64,000 nucleotides of DNA from Asterias amurensis (lineage: Eukaryota; Echinodermata; Asteroidea; Forcipulatida; Asteriidae): contig NC_092668.1 in assembly GCF_032118995.1 (NCBI RefSeq), positions 13,123,501 to 13,187,500 on the forward strand. Reading direction: 5' to 3'. Numbering within the stretch: the first letter of the stretch is position 1; every line of letters starts with the position of its first letter. The position numbers and the translations under genes were made by a program. Shown in pieces: positions 23,001 to 33,400 of the stretch. The notes beneath the pieces are model-generated. The model ran no database searches. It had not been told where the DNA came from and saw only the letters and a program-made list of their open reading frames with translations.

Positions 23001-26000
23001 CATATGCATTTTATAAAAAACGGTTACAAACGCTTTTCAAAGACCAACTCGACCGATCCAAGGCAATGTGTTCCTTTAATTCCTTCAAACGTAAGGATTA
23101 TGGGACTCCCTATTGAGTGAAAATTAGTGTGTAAGTAGAAAATTTAACTGCCTTTTGGGTTTAAATTGGACTATGTCTGGTAATTGTTTGTTCCCTTATT
23201 CAATATTGTTAACAAATACAACTGTTCACTAAACGTTGTTGTCTGTTCCTGGGGGTTCTTACCAAACAAGCAATGCTTATTGAGAACCCCATCCGCCACA
23301 TGCATAATTGTTTACCCCTATATTTTTCTTCTTAGTTTTCTTCTACATAATGGTATTGCTATCTAAACCTTTATAAAGCTGATTGTGTCTTTGATGTTAT
23401 TTTATAGTTTGCATGGTGTGAGTCATGCAAATATTGTGCATATTAAGAGCTGTATACATGCATGCCAAATTCCGAGATTCTTGTGGTTAAGTACTATTAT
23501 GTGAACTCTCCCGTGTGATTAACGTTACACAATCTACGTTCCACATACAAAGAATAGACGATGTGACCTATGTTTACATTCAAACCGCCCTTTGTTGACA
23601 AAACACTAGAAATACGTCATATTTCGCCGGGCACTGAGTTGCGTAGTCATAGTAAGATTGCGTACACTTTCTAGCTGGCTGCCAAAACACAAAGGTTTGC
23701 CCGGCGGTATGCGCGCGAATCATGTTATGGTTTTCGTGTGACGTCAGAGGTCACATCATCTATACTAAGCAGGCTGAAATGGAACTTTAAAAGAGATCGG
23801 GAAAAAGTATTGAGGCTAAATTCTCAGGCGCATTCATTGTCATTTAAAGGCTCTGGACACCTTTGATAATTGACAAAAACTAGTATTCTCACTAGGTGTA
23901 TCCCAACATAAGGATAATCTTTGAACATTTTTGACTCAATTGGTCATCAAAGTTGAAAGAGAATAATGAGTAAGGAACAACAACCTTGTTGCACAAAGAG
24001 ACTTTTTGGTGACACAAGGTGGCAGCAGACTTACCAGGTATATCCCTTGTTCTTAGAAATGTGAGCATGCTCAGACTCACAAAAACAATGTAAAAATTAC
24101 CCGGTAAGTTTGCTGCCACCTAGCGTTCAAAAGTCACCCATTGATGATGTTTACCTGCCATTTGGTGCGGGTGTGTCCGTGCTGTGGATGGTTTCTTTGG
24201 TGGATATGGTTTCTTGGGGTGGATGACTTTCGGGTTGGGGACAAAGGGCAAGGTTGGGCGAGGGGTTTCCGGTTCGGGCATCGGTTCGGAAGGTTTGGTG
24301 GGTTTCTGCGTTGGAGACATGGGGTCTAGTGGTCGACTGGGTCTGGAGTGATGACCTCCCCAGTGAGATGGGCGTGGCCAGACGGGGCGCATTGAGCCCG
24401 GGAGCCACCACCTTGTGACAGAAGGGCGGGGTCTACTGACGGGACCGTGTCCATGGTGTCTGCCGTAGTTGTACCATTGGTGGTTGTGGTGAAATGCACC
24501 ATGGGTGCTGTTCCGATCATGCTCACGGTGGGTGCTGTTCCGATCGTGCTCACGGTGGGGGTGATCTCTAGGTGCTGGCTCGCTGTCCGGACGGGGTCGG
24601 GGACGGGGTCTGAACCGACCGTGTTTAAATAAATCCATGTCTGGGAGGATGTCGTCGAAGATTCCGCTCAAGGAGTCCAGTGGGTCCACTTCAAAACCGG
24701 GACAAAGGCCAATGGCTACGCATGTCTGGTTGTTCTATTCAAGAAAAAGGAAACGACGAGTGGCTTAATTTTTAAAATGAATATAGGAGACAAACCTTCG
24801 AAGAGTGTGTCCTTAACTGTCAATAGGTCTAGCGTCTGGGTAATAATGTTCCTACTATTTTGCTTTTGCCATAACCGACAGCGGTTACTGGCGAAAGTCA
24901 GTAAGTCAATTGTAGGATATTGTAGTACTGCAATGATGTATGTTGGCCCCTGTCTTCTTTTGATTCTTTTATCAAATGTTTTGGGGAAAGTTTGCACTTT
25001 GGAATGGTTATTCGTTCAGCAAACAAATTATGAATAATTGACGTTAAATAGCTTCTTTTCTTGTATTATTAACACAAATTTGTAAATAGCGCCCTCGTGG
25101 CTTTGCCACTGGACTCACGCACGTGGTCTTCCCTTCCAATCGCTTGGGATTGCGGCTCCATTAAGCTGTCCAAGCCACGAACACCTTGAAAAAAGGCTAG
25201 AGTTCAGTGTGCTTGACAGCTCGGCTACGACACAGAACTCATTGTTGCTTTAACACATGTGTCAGGACCGGGACTTGAACACACACTCTGCTGACCAGAA
25301 ACACCGGTGTTTGAGCCCGGTGCTCTTAAAGGCAGTGGACACTTTTGGTAATTGTCAAAGACCAGTCTTCTCTCTTGGTGTATCTCCACATATGCATAAA
25401 ATAACAAACCTGTGAAAATTTGAGCTCAATAGGTCATCGAACTTGCGAGATAATAATGAGAGAAACAAACGCACTTGTCACACGAAGTTGTGTGCGTTTA
25501 GATGGTTGATTTCGAGACCTCAAGTTCTAAATCTGAGGTCTCGAAATCAAATTCGTGGAAAATCACTTCTTTCTCGAAAACTATGGCACTTCAGAGGAAG
25601 CAGTTTCTCACAATGTTCTGTACATCAACCTCTCCCCATTACTCGTCACCAAGTAAGGTTTTATGCTAATAATTATTTTGAGTAATTACCAATAGTGTCC
25701 ACTGCCTGTAACCGATTGGGTTATTTTACATGCATTCAAATGGTCGTTCCTCGCTTAAGGACACAAGTGCCAATACCGGGACTCTTTTAAAGGAACACGT
25801 TGCCTTGGATCGGTCGAGTTGGTCTTTGAAAATCGTTCTGTAACCGTTTGTTGTAAAATGTATATGGTTAGAAAGATATTGTAAAAGTAGAGTACAATGA
25901 TCTACACAAATATGCCTCGAAATTGCGTGGTTTTCTTTTTACCCTGTCGACTAACACGGTCGGCCATTTATGGGAGTCAAAATTTTGACTCCCATAAATG

Positions 26001-29000
26001 GCCGACCGTGATAGTTCGCGACGTAAACGGACGTAAACGGAAAACCGTGCAGTTTCGAGTGATACTTGTGTGGATCATTATATTCTACTTTTAAAACATC
26101 ATTCTAACCATATGCATTTCATAACAAACGGTTTCAAACGCTTTTAATATACCAACTCGTCCGATCCAAGGCAACGTGTTCCTTTAAGAGTCGAACAGAA
26201 ACACCGGAGCCTTGAGTCCAGTGTGCTTTACCGCTCGGCCACGACACACCTAGACTTGACTCAAGTCCTTATCCCGCGCCACCGCCAAAAAACTATTGTT
26301 TTGTGATGCTCTGCATTCCCAAACCTGTTCCGCATTGTCGAGACCACATCTTGACGGCGAGCTCGGCGCGGTTTCTTACACGAGAACGGGACTTGAATCA
26401 AGTCTACGACGCTCCATACTTACGAGGTACTGCTTGGCCAAGGCTTTGACTTCAGCGCTGTATTGCTCAACTAGCTGAGTGCATTCTGCTGCCACGGGGG
26501 TCATGCCGCAAACCTCTTTCAACAAAGCCGTTACCTCATCCTAAAAAGACGGGAAAAGAAAGAGAGAAAAATCTTGAAATTTACCACTGCAAAGAAAAAC
26601 AATAATCATTTTCAAAGAAGGCCAGTATACTTCGTTTTTGAAAGGGCGAGGGGCACGATGCACTTTCTCCTTGGTTAAAGTTCACTCTATATGACTTAAA
26701 AATTATATTAAGTTTTTACTTGAGAATTTTAAGGCACCAGGGTAATGCCCAAAAGAAGGCATTGCTTTTGTGAAGTATCAGGCCTGAATTGGTCCTTAAA
26801 AATGAGCTAACAGTTTCAGTTATCTATGCTGAGATATGTTACCAACCACTGTAAGTGTTTTGGAGGAATGTGTGGAACTTTACATGTACAGTCAACCATC
26901 GATGTGAATAAGTTATGCTAAGAGTTCATTCAAAGTCTGAATCACATTTCTTTAGCCCGGTTCGTTTATTAGAAATGGAAAGATCCATACACAGCTCTGT
27001 GCTTATTTAATGGCGCCCTCAAGCGTTGAACACTTACCAACACATGATCGGTGATCAGCTGTGTGTACAGAACTTCGACAATCTCGTCACAGGCTTGGCA
27101 TAGGTAGTCATTACCAAGGGAGTATCTCATCACTGTATCATGAAGAAGAAACAGAATATCAATTTTATTACTTCCAGTTGTCTACTAGCTGTGCGATAAA
27201 AGCCCATTAAAGGCAGTGGACAATGTAAGACTTTGGAACGCTAGGTGGCAGCAGACTTACCAGGTAAATGTCTATTGTTTACGTAGTTCTGAGCATGCGC
27301 ACAGTACCGAGAACAATGGATGTTACCTGGTAAGTCTGCTGCCACCAAGCGTCCCAAAAGTATCCCATTGGTAATTACTCAAAATAATTGGGGTTGTGGG
27401 TCTACTCCTTCCGCTTCACTCATTTGCGTCTACTAAATACAACAAAGGGTTTTAGATAATGGTGAATAATTAATGGCGAATAATGGTTGGTTCAAATCTT
27501 CACAAATATCTAGTTGTTGGCAGGGGCCACCATGGTAAGGCAAAGAGTATTAAAAAAAAACTTTCAGCAAAGCAATGTACCCTCCAAGACCATGCCAACA
27601 ATGACAAACATGTATATAAATATATAGTATAAAATATAGAAAAAGTATAAATTATGACAAAATGGAGATGATAAAGTGTTATAGAACACTACTTTAATTT
27701 AATAAGGCATGAAAAGCTAAACTGACACAAGGTTACAAATCTTTTCGTGGATTGTCCAGACTCCTGCAACCAAAACTATTAAGAACGAACTTACTGATTT
27801 GGTCCACCCCACGAGTCTTGATGACCCTCCGGAATAACTTGACAAAGCGATCGAAGGGGTGCATTCCTAGGCGGCTATCCACCTCAGTTTGCCCGGCAGT
27901 GCACAGGGTGATTTCAGCACAGATCTCATCTGGGGTCTTCATAAATAGAAACGAACAATTTTAATGCATCGATGCCAAAACAAAAATGAATAAAACGCCC
28001 ACTGGGCGATAAATTCAAAACGCAGAATAAGATTATTTGTTTCTCATCAAATATGAAATTTCAGACATAAATATTTCAAGGGATGTTATCTACTATATCA
28101 TAATTAGACCGTGGAAGTCCTATGTATATCTGTGACCTTCAAGATTTTTGTTTCTTACCAATTTTGTAACGTTTTTTTGAAAGTAAATTTTCCGGCATTT
28201 GGGACGTTAGAGAGGGCAAGGCCATTTTTTATTTTGGAAAGGGCACTTCCATTGGAAAATCATTAAGTCTATGGGAGACTTTGAAACGCTAGGTGGCAGC
28301 AGACTTACCAGGTAAATGTCCATTGTTTACGTAGTTCTGAGCGTGCGCAAATTACTAAAAACAATGGATTTTACCTGGTAAGTCTGCTGCCACCAGGTGT
28401 CCTGAAAGTCTTCCATTATGTATTTATCCCTTACCGAATTCTCCAAGAAGTCAATGATGTATGGTGTCCAACCATCCACGTATTCTTTGCATGTGGCGGC
28501 GTACTCAGCGGGAAGATCAGCACAAAGTGAATCCAGGAAAGCCACGATCTAGAATTTTGCAGAGGGAAAAATAAACATTGAAGCAATATCAGAGCTGGAA
28601 TATTACAGTTTTGTATGTGTACTATAAAAATTATCAGTACTCGTACTTCGCTCGGCCCCAGCGGCCAGTCTATCCAGGACCGCTGGGATGGGCTAATTGC
28701 TTGAACAGATTCTTGTTCAGGAAGTACGTCATGCGTACAGTGCATAGAGATATGGTGCAGTGTGAGTGTGATGCATGATGGGACTGCGCATTATGAAACC
28801 AATGACACTGCATGATACGTTTGCCAATCCCAGCGCCTTTGGTTAAAGCATGGCGCTGGGGACGAGCGAATACTCGTACCCGCTGCTTGGTGCTTGTACT
28901 TTAAGACACTGGATACTATTGGTTATTGCCAAAGACTAGTCTTCACAGTTGGTGTATCTCAACGTACATAGATATGCATAAAGTGACATAACTGTGAAAA

Positions 29001-32000
29001 TTTTAGCTCAATCGAAGCTGCGAGATAGTAATGAAAGAAAAATATACCCTTGGCGCACCATGGTCACACGAAGTTGTGTGCTTTCAGATGCTTGATTTTT
29101 AGGTCTCAAAATCTAAATCTGAAGTCTCGAAATCAAATTCGTTGAAAATAACTTCTTTCTCGAAAAGGGCGTCACTTCAGAGGGAGCTGTTTCTCACAAT
29201 GTTTAATACCGTCAACCTCTCCCCATTACTTATAATCAAGAAAGCTTTTATGATAATAATTATTTTGATTAATTACCAATAGTGTCCACTGCATTTAAGA
29301 GAATAACACGAGTCCGTTTTGATGGAAGGTTAGGTACTGGTAATTGAGTTGAGACGAGAAACGTTTTTACGGTTCTCGTACATGGGTCTAGAGACTAACC
29401 TTGGAGGAGTCGTTTCCCAACAGTTTTTGCAGGTCAGCAACGACAAACTTGCAGACCTCGCAGACGACCGGGTTCTCTCGCAACGTCGTCGTGACGTCAT
29501 CCTCCCTCACCAAGTCTGGATATTCAACCTCTACGTCAACCTCGACTACTTCCGTTGGGGTTGGCTCCATACGCGGCGTGACGGGTCGCTCGAACACGGG
29601 CTTTCTACGGTGCTCAAAGCCGAGTTTCCCGGGGTAGGCAAAGTCACGCTTCGAGCCTGGAAAGTCCAACGGTCGCTTCCCGTGGGCACCGCGGGCACGA
29701 AATGAAAGACCTAAAGGAAAAAAGGGCAATAACAAATGAATGAGGTTTTAAACACACGTCTTCCTCTTCTTCTTCTTCTATTTTAAAGGGGCAGGCTTGG
29801 TACTTCACGGGAGGCGTGTGCCTCCATGCCCTTGGTCATTGCCTCGATGCCCTTGAAATGCTCCCGAGTAGAAATTGTGTCAGATTCCTCATATAGTGAC
29901 TTTTACCGAGGAGAAATGCCCTGTTGCCCTTGCCCTTGATAAGACGGTACTTTCGATTCGTAATTTAAAAACTCGCAAAACTCTATGGCAAAGGATTTTA
30001 TTGTTTACTGTGTTCTACTTCCTGGGGCGGGGGGGGGGGGTTAAGACCATGCATACAACAGGATTTGTTTTCGTCCGTGCACTAAAGGTTCACAAAAGCA
30101 ACGCAACCTTTTGCAAGGTTTTCCACAATGTAAACCAATACCTTCCCAAAGGATGGAATGAAACGCCAGGGGCATGGACAAATGACTCGTAGGCCGCTCC
30201 CAAGGGGGAATTCGTAAATAAATTAAAAAACAAGGTTGTGAGTGGTTGTTATTGTTAATGAAAACAGCTGTTCTTTGTTGACGTGTGTAGTAAATTGACG
30301 ATAGTTGGATGGTTTAAAATAGCAAGAGCGCACCAAGGTCAACAGACCGTCAATAGACCGTCAACAGACCGTCAACCGACCGTCACCAGACTGTCAACAG
30401 CCCGTCAACAAACCGTTAGTGCTCTGTTCTGAAGGTCCTGCCTCGTGGGTTGGTCAGAGGGTAGTAGTCTTGAAATCAAGTCGGCAATTGCTAAGCGCCG
30501 TGTGGTCACGGGGACGGTGTCAGATGCAATTTTGTCCGCCATGCAATACTGTCCGCTCCGGACACTTATGCATAATTATGCAATAGTGTAAGCGAGCGTG
30601 CATGCACTGAACCTACGTATAAATGCAGCATGAATATTCACGTATTATGATTGCGGTGAATACCCCGTGTCATCATTCACATTCACATTGACATGATATG
30701 GGGAGTCCCATGACACATCGAGCTTTTTCCCTCCAAATGTCATTTTGAAATGAACAAATTATTGATCGCGGCTCCACGAAGCTGTCCAAACCAGGAAGGC
30801 CTTGAGAAATGCCAACTTTTTTACAGGATCCTCCATGGTTTGTTATGAGTGCAGGAAAGTGACCAGGGTTCATCTGGAATTAAGTCAATATTTGTTCAAA
30901 ACCGAAACAATACAAGGAAGTGCAACACAGGCACAGGGAGTCACATGACTCGACCAAAGGTCATGGAGGAAATACTTTCACGACCTTTTAAAGGGCTTTT
31001 ACCCCTATGTCATTTCGAAGAGTTGACTAATTCACCTCTTTGGTTTCCGGACACGAACTCTGGTGTTTCTGATCGGCAGAGTGTATCTCGTGTCGCCCCC
31101 ATCCCCCCGCCCCCCAACCTTGTGAAACCTAACTCAGGAAACCAGACTGAGTAGCTTGTGTAAACAGAAGCCCAGTAAAACAACAAAATTATGCGTTCAA
31201 ACAATAGACTTCTCAACAAACAGAGAGCATTTTCTCAAAAAAGTAGAGCACCTTCATGCTTTTTTAAAAGCATGCATGAAGGTGCCTATCTGCTGATATT
31301 TACTTGACGATTTATGTAGTTCAGAGATAATCATCTGTAATCAATGATTTGGGTTATAAATTACATGTAGTAGTCCCTTCACTGCGTTCATATGATCATA
31401 ATAGGAAGGACAGATGTTATAAATTGTGGTACACTGTTGCCCTATGATCACACTGAGCAAAGGGGGACTTTTGGGATGCTAAAATTAAGCATGGGACCCA
31501 AGTTAGATTGATGTCGTGTGAATAGCAATTTCAGGTGTTGTTGCTTTTCTCCGAGGACACTAAATATCAATTTCTCCACCCCTCGATTTCCAGGGAGTGT
31601 TCTTGTTACATAATAAAGAAGGTTGTTAGTCTCCCCTCAATGAGTTATTACCTAATTCCCCCATGCCGAGTCAGATACCCAACCAACAAGGCCTCCGGGG
31701 GCAGAGTTAGAATCCCTGGGTAGTTCCTTCTTTAATTTCCTCCATAACCTCGAACCCAACTGTTGAAGTATTTACTTATTATTATCAGCTGGTACGCCTT
31801 CTGGCATACTTTAGTTTGATAAGTAAGGAACAGGACAACGCCAGATGCGATAAACACTCGCCCCTGGATTGTAAAATAATAACTCTGACCCAAGGTTGGA
31901 GTTCTTTTGTCTTTCAAAAACTATATGCACAGAAGGATCTCAACCTCGGCACGATGTATGCACAATGTAAGGCCCTCAAACTATTCTACTTTAGACAGAT

Positions 32001-33343
32001 TTGAGAATCCAAGAAAAGGGATAAGTTGTTACGCTTTTGTTTTACAAAAGTTCTGAAATTGGGCCCTGATCAGCTCATAATGACATCAAAAAGCACCCTA
32101 CATGCTGGACTGGACTGACTATAGAGGGGGGGGGGGGTCAATTAACATGGGAGAGTAGCAGGACAATACTCTGCCAGCATCCATTGTGAACAAAATCCCT
32201 CCGTCTGCGTCTTTAAGTTTTGTGTTGTCATGGTAGACGAGGAAGAAATACTAGTTCTAATTTTCTTTGTTATAAAAACAAAAGATTAATTATGCAAGCA
32301 AAATAAGCTTATATGTACCTAGTACAGCCAGGCAATACTGCTAGAACTATGAGGTTCGTTCCTCGAGACGATAGCGGAACAAACCCCATCATAATTCTAA
32401 GACAATACCTCTCTCTTGTACCGAGGTTGAAACCTTTTTTTTTATCATCCATAAAAAGGTTAAACTTCGACATTCAACATGCACCAACACAGCTGCGCAA
32501 TAGATTTGGCCTCTTTCCACAATCTCTCAAACTTCGGGGAAACGGATCAATTATGACACTTGACCCCACCCCCCCCCCCCCCACGAGTGTGATTTTCTTT
32601 TTTCACCCACCCCCTGAACCCATGATCTAAGGATCGACTAGATCATCATATTGTGGTCTTTTTTGACCGAGTTTGAAAATAGTTTAAACAGATGCACGTA
32701 TGTTTAAAGCTCTACTTAGTAGTACTGGCTCCGATAGTTATAGGTTTTGTTTTAATCTGGATTTCGACCAATCTTTACAGATTATATCCCGATAGCTGAA
32801 CGAATAAATGTACTATAATAATAATTGTTCTACAATACCAACAATAGTCTAATAATAGCCTGACGTTTCGACCATAGCAAAGTCTGTCTCGAGGGCTTAA
32901 AGACAAACATGAACATTAAATACATGAATTGAGAAAGCATGACAGACAAATCAACCGGTTTTCAAAAATAACCACACTGCCAAATAGAGAGATTTCACAA
33001 CACACATTTTGCTTAGGCTACATTGCTCCCAACTATAGCTACATGCAAAGTTGGTCCATGGACGTACCTTGGTAAAAGAAAAGTTAGAACCAATCAATGA
33101 TGAAAATGAGCAAACATGGACGTCAACAACAACAGCCAATTTCATCCATTCCTTTTTGTCTTAGCATAAAACAGCATAACATGCAACTGCACTCTGAGTT
33201 CTAATGACTTATCGACTTCCTGGTGAAATAGTAACAATTATGAAAAGCCTACTCCATTATTTGAAAGATTATACAGGAATAAAAAACTTACCACATCCCA
33301 AAAGGGAGAAGAGAAAAACTGTTGTTATCACATAAGACCCCAT
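20002..33343 (-). CDS. Secreted protein with three saposin-B domains
   Basis: Twelve exons, in coding order: 33292-33343, 29400-29710, 28435-28548, 27795-27936, 27038-27132, 26424-26540, 24155-24725, 22372-22467, 21655-21707, 20807-20881, 20335-20409, 20002-20103. All introns are GT-AG, and the 1803-nt frame closes (600 residues). Residues 1-18 form a signal peptide (MGSYVITTVFLFSLLGCG). Saposin-B domains lie at about 99-172, 216-286 and 522-600, each with the six-cysteine pattern CxxC...C...C...C...C. Each domain is split by a phase-0 intron near its middle, as if the modules were duplicated. Residues 286-467 form a Pro/His/Arg-rich linker with RPRPRPRP and a repeated REHDRNSTH. Residues 18-60 are basic with a GKR and a KR site. 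Saposin-B domains bind lipids or membranes, acting in lysosomes or outside the cell; the actual role here is inferred. There is no saposin-A domain, so it is not a classic prosaposin. The acceptor of exon 22372-22467 is the least certain. Confidence 0.87.
20256..20286. mobile_element. Fragment of palindromic GCTAGGTGGCAGC element
   Basis: A solitary end of the short palindromic element described at 24004-24143 lies in the saposin-gene intron between exons 20002-20103 and 20335-20409. It reads GACCGCTAGGTGGCAGCAG. The matching opposite arm is absent. Confidence 0.6.
20923..21013. repeat. Short repeat with inverted TAGGACTAGTCCTA motifs
   Basis: This contains TTAGGACTAGTCCTAGG and nearby inverted partial copies (CAGTCCTAAGTTACGACCAG). 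It begins with a TTTCACAAAG flank resembling the end of the related element at 22079-22252. It lies in a saposin-gene intron. Confidence 0.5.
21014..21266 (+). mobile_element. TTAA-type inverted-repeat element, 3' part
   Basis: This is the right part of the family best seen at 25326-25711: AAGTTGTGTGCTTTCAGATG, then TTCGAGA, TCACTTCAGAGGGAG, TCTCACAATGTTTTAT, and an end near ACCAATAGTGTCCACT. The 5' portion is missing. It has no coding capacity and lies in a saposin-gene intron. Confidence 0.75.
22079..22252. repeat. Palindromic repeat with AAGGCTAGTCTTA motifs
   Basis: The arms begin ATTTCCGAAGAACTAAGGC and end GACTTGTCCTAACTCTTTGTGAAATC, with inner copies of CTAAGGCTAGTCTTA and GAGTTAGGACGAGTTACTC. 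It is related to 20923-21013 and lies in a saposin-gene intron just upstream of exon 21655-21707. Confidence 0.55.
22698..23079. mobile_element. Palindromic MITE, GTTGCCTTGGATCGG family
   Basis: Two long arms, about 185 bp each, are inverted copies of one another. They meet near 22890 in GGGAGTCAAAATTTTGACCC. The outer ends read CTGCCTTGGATCGGACGAG and CGACCGATCCAAGGCAATG. It has no coding capacity. A second full copy lies at 25786-26187 and a half copy at 40262-40445. The whole element could fold into a long hairpin if transcribed. Confidence 0.85.
23080..24003. other. Saposin intron segment, mostly unique
   Basis: From 23080 to 23844 I see no repeat or exon that I can name; open frames are short. 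From about 23845 to 24003 lies the left part of the TTAA-type element (TTAAAGGCTCTGGACACC...), ending where the palindromic element at 24004 begins. Confidence 0.5.
24004..24143. mobile_element. Palindromic element with CTCF-like ends
   Basis: The left arm includes AAGGTGGCAGCAGACTTACC and the right arm GTTTGCTGCCACCTAGCG, an inverted copy. The internal part is about 60 bp, AT-rich and non-coding. Related copies lie at 27222-27368, 28271-28419 and 52566-52705, with partial ones at 20256, 49334 and 49466. It begins where a TTAA-type element breaks off, suggesting nested insertion. Its right edge lies about 11 bp inside the intron from the donor of saposin exon 24155-24725. Confidence 0.8.
25086..25325 (-). 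mobile_element. tRNA-Leu-derived SINE, cut by another element
   Basis: On the minus strand the text from 25325 reads GAGCACCGGGCTCAAACACC, then a long variable arm, then TGTTCAAGTCCCGG, like the 3' two-thirds of a class II leucine tRNA with a CAA anticodon. A B-box match (TGTTCAAGTCC) is present. The 5' third is missing where the TTAA-type element begins. Downstream lies a non-tRNA tail (GGAGCCGCAATCCCAAGCG) shared with about 30763-30805. It is not a functional tRNA. Confidence 0.6.
25326..25711 (+). mobile_element. TTAA-type inverted-repeat element, full copy
   Basis: This is the best complete copy of the most common element in the window. It starts TTAAAGGCAGTGGACACTTT and ends CCAATAGTGTCCACTGCCTG, inverted copies of each other. 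An internal hairpin lies around CTCAAGTTCTAAATCTGAGG. It has no open frame for a transposase, so it is a non-autonomous element. TTAA at the ends recalls piggyBac-type target preference; that is an inference. Confidence 0.85.
25786..26187. mobile_element. Palindromic MITE, GTTGCCTTGGATCGG family
   Basis: This full copy is bounded by TTAAAGGAACACGTTGCC and GGCAACGTGTTCCTTTAA. The arms meet at GGGAGTCAAAATTTTGACTCCC, which is a perfect dyad. tRNA-Leu-like text flanks both sides (ACCGGGACTC on the left, TCGAACAGAAACACCGGAGC on the right), so it seems to have inserted into a tRNA-derived SINE. Confidence 0.88.
26188..26290 (-). mobile_element. tRNA-Leu-like SINE half
   Basis: The minus strand reads GTGTCGTGGCCGAGCGGTAA followed by a CTCAAGG anticodon-like loop, resembling the 5' half of a leucine tRNA with a good A box (TGGCCGAGCGG). 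The other half appears to lie left of the MITE at 25786. It is a SINE fragment, not an intact tRNA gene. Confidence 0.6.
27222..27368. mobile_element. Palindromic element with CTCF-like ends, nested
   Basis: The left arm is GAACGCTAGGTGGCAGCAG and the right arm CTGCTGCCACCAAGCGTCC. It interrupts a TTAA-type element: TTAAAGGCAGTGGACAAT precedes it (27208) and GGTAATTACTCAAAATAATT follows it. That nesting makes it the younger insertion. It lies in a saposin-gene intron. Confidence 0.82.
28271..28419. mobile_element. Palindromic element with CTCF-like ends
   Basis: The left arm includes AAACGCTAGGTGGCAGCAG and the right arm CTGCTGCCACCAGGTGTCC, with an internal TTTACGTAGTTCTGAGCG-like segment shared with the copy at 27222. 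The right edge is about 16 bp from the donor of saposin exon 28435-28548. Confidence 0.82.
28640..28885. repeat. Interspersed repeat with GCGCTGGGGACGAGCGAA end
   Basis: This element includes TTCTTGTTCAGGAAGTACGT, GTGATGCATGATGGGACTG and CCCAGCGCCTTTGGTTAA. A clear second copy occurs at 50262-50490 with the same order of motifs, so it is a mobile repeat. It has no coding frame and lies in a saposin-gene intron. Confidence 0.7.
28900..29298 (+). mobile_element. TTAA-type inverted-repeat element, full copy
   Basis: This copy runs from TTTAAGACACTGGATACTAT to CCAATAGTGTCCACTGCATT, with the family's internal AGTTGTGTGCTTTCAGATGC and TCACTTCAGAGGGAG text. It lies in the saposin-gene intron about 100 bp from exon 29400-29710. 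Confidence 0.82.
30336..30416. repeat. Minisatellite, 10-11-bp ACCGTCAACAG unit
   Basis: About eight diverged copies of GACCGTCAACA-type units follow one another (ACCGTCAATAG, ACCGTCAACAG, ACCGTCAACCG, ACTGTCAACAG, CCCGTCAACAA). It lies in the first saposin-gene intron. Confidence 0.85.
30515..30660. repeat. TGCAATAGTGTCCG repeat, short copy
   Basis: This carries ATGCAATACTGTCCGCTCCGGACA and later GTGCATGCACTGAACC, both matched in the longer element at 40446-40925. It lies in the first saposin-gene intron. Confidence 0.6.
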
Positions 33344-33390
33344 GATGGCAGGATCTTTGTTACATTAAGTTATCACAATGTCTGGTCCGT

Positions 33391-33400
33391 GTTTTTATAC
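33391..33400 (-). promoter_or_regulatory. TATA box of saposin gene
   Basis: The minus strand reads GTATAAAAAC about 50 nt before the ATG at 33343. A start site about 30 nt downstream would leave a 5' UTR of some 25 nt. Position and sequence fit a TATA box; no further promoter element was identified. Confidence 0.5.

Larger units (their letters stand above)
29711..33291. other. First saposin-gene intron (3.6 kb)
   Basis: Besides the minisatellite and repeat noted above, it holds a tRNA-Leu-like fragment near 31044-31090 (GAACTCTGGTGTTTCTGATC), homopolymer runs of G (near 30028 and 32127) and C (near 32570), and a TTTTTTAAAAGCATGCATGAAGG-type hairpin near 31250. No exon was recognised. Confidence 0.5.

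Noticed and set aside
24141..24632. Plus-strand and alternate minus-strand frames over the Pro/His-rich exon
   Set aside because: Only one minus-strand frame joins the saposin cysteines (TCVAIGLC) and the splice phases on both sides.
25255..26290. Intact tRNA-Leu genes
   Set aside because: Both leucine-tRNA-like stretches are broken by mobile elements and followed by SINE-type tails, so they are not functional tRNA genes.
28431..28745. 104-codon minus-strand frame overlapping saposin exon 3
   Set aside because: It is out of frame with the saposin cysteines and runs into an interspersed repeat.
20002..33343. Classical prosaposin (PSAP) assignment
   Set aside because: There are three, not four, saposin-B domains, no saposin-A domain, and a long basic linker not seen in prosaposin, so I give only a domain-based name.
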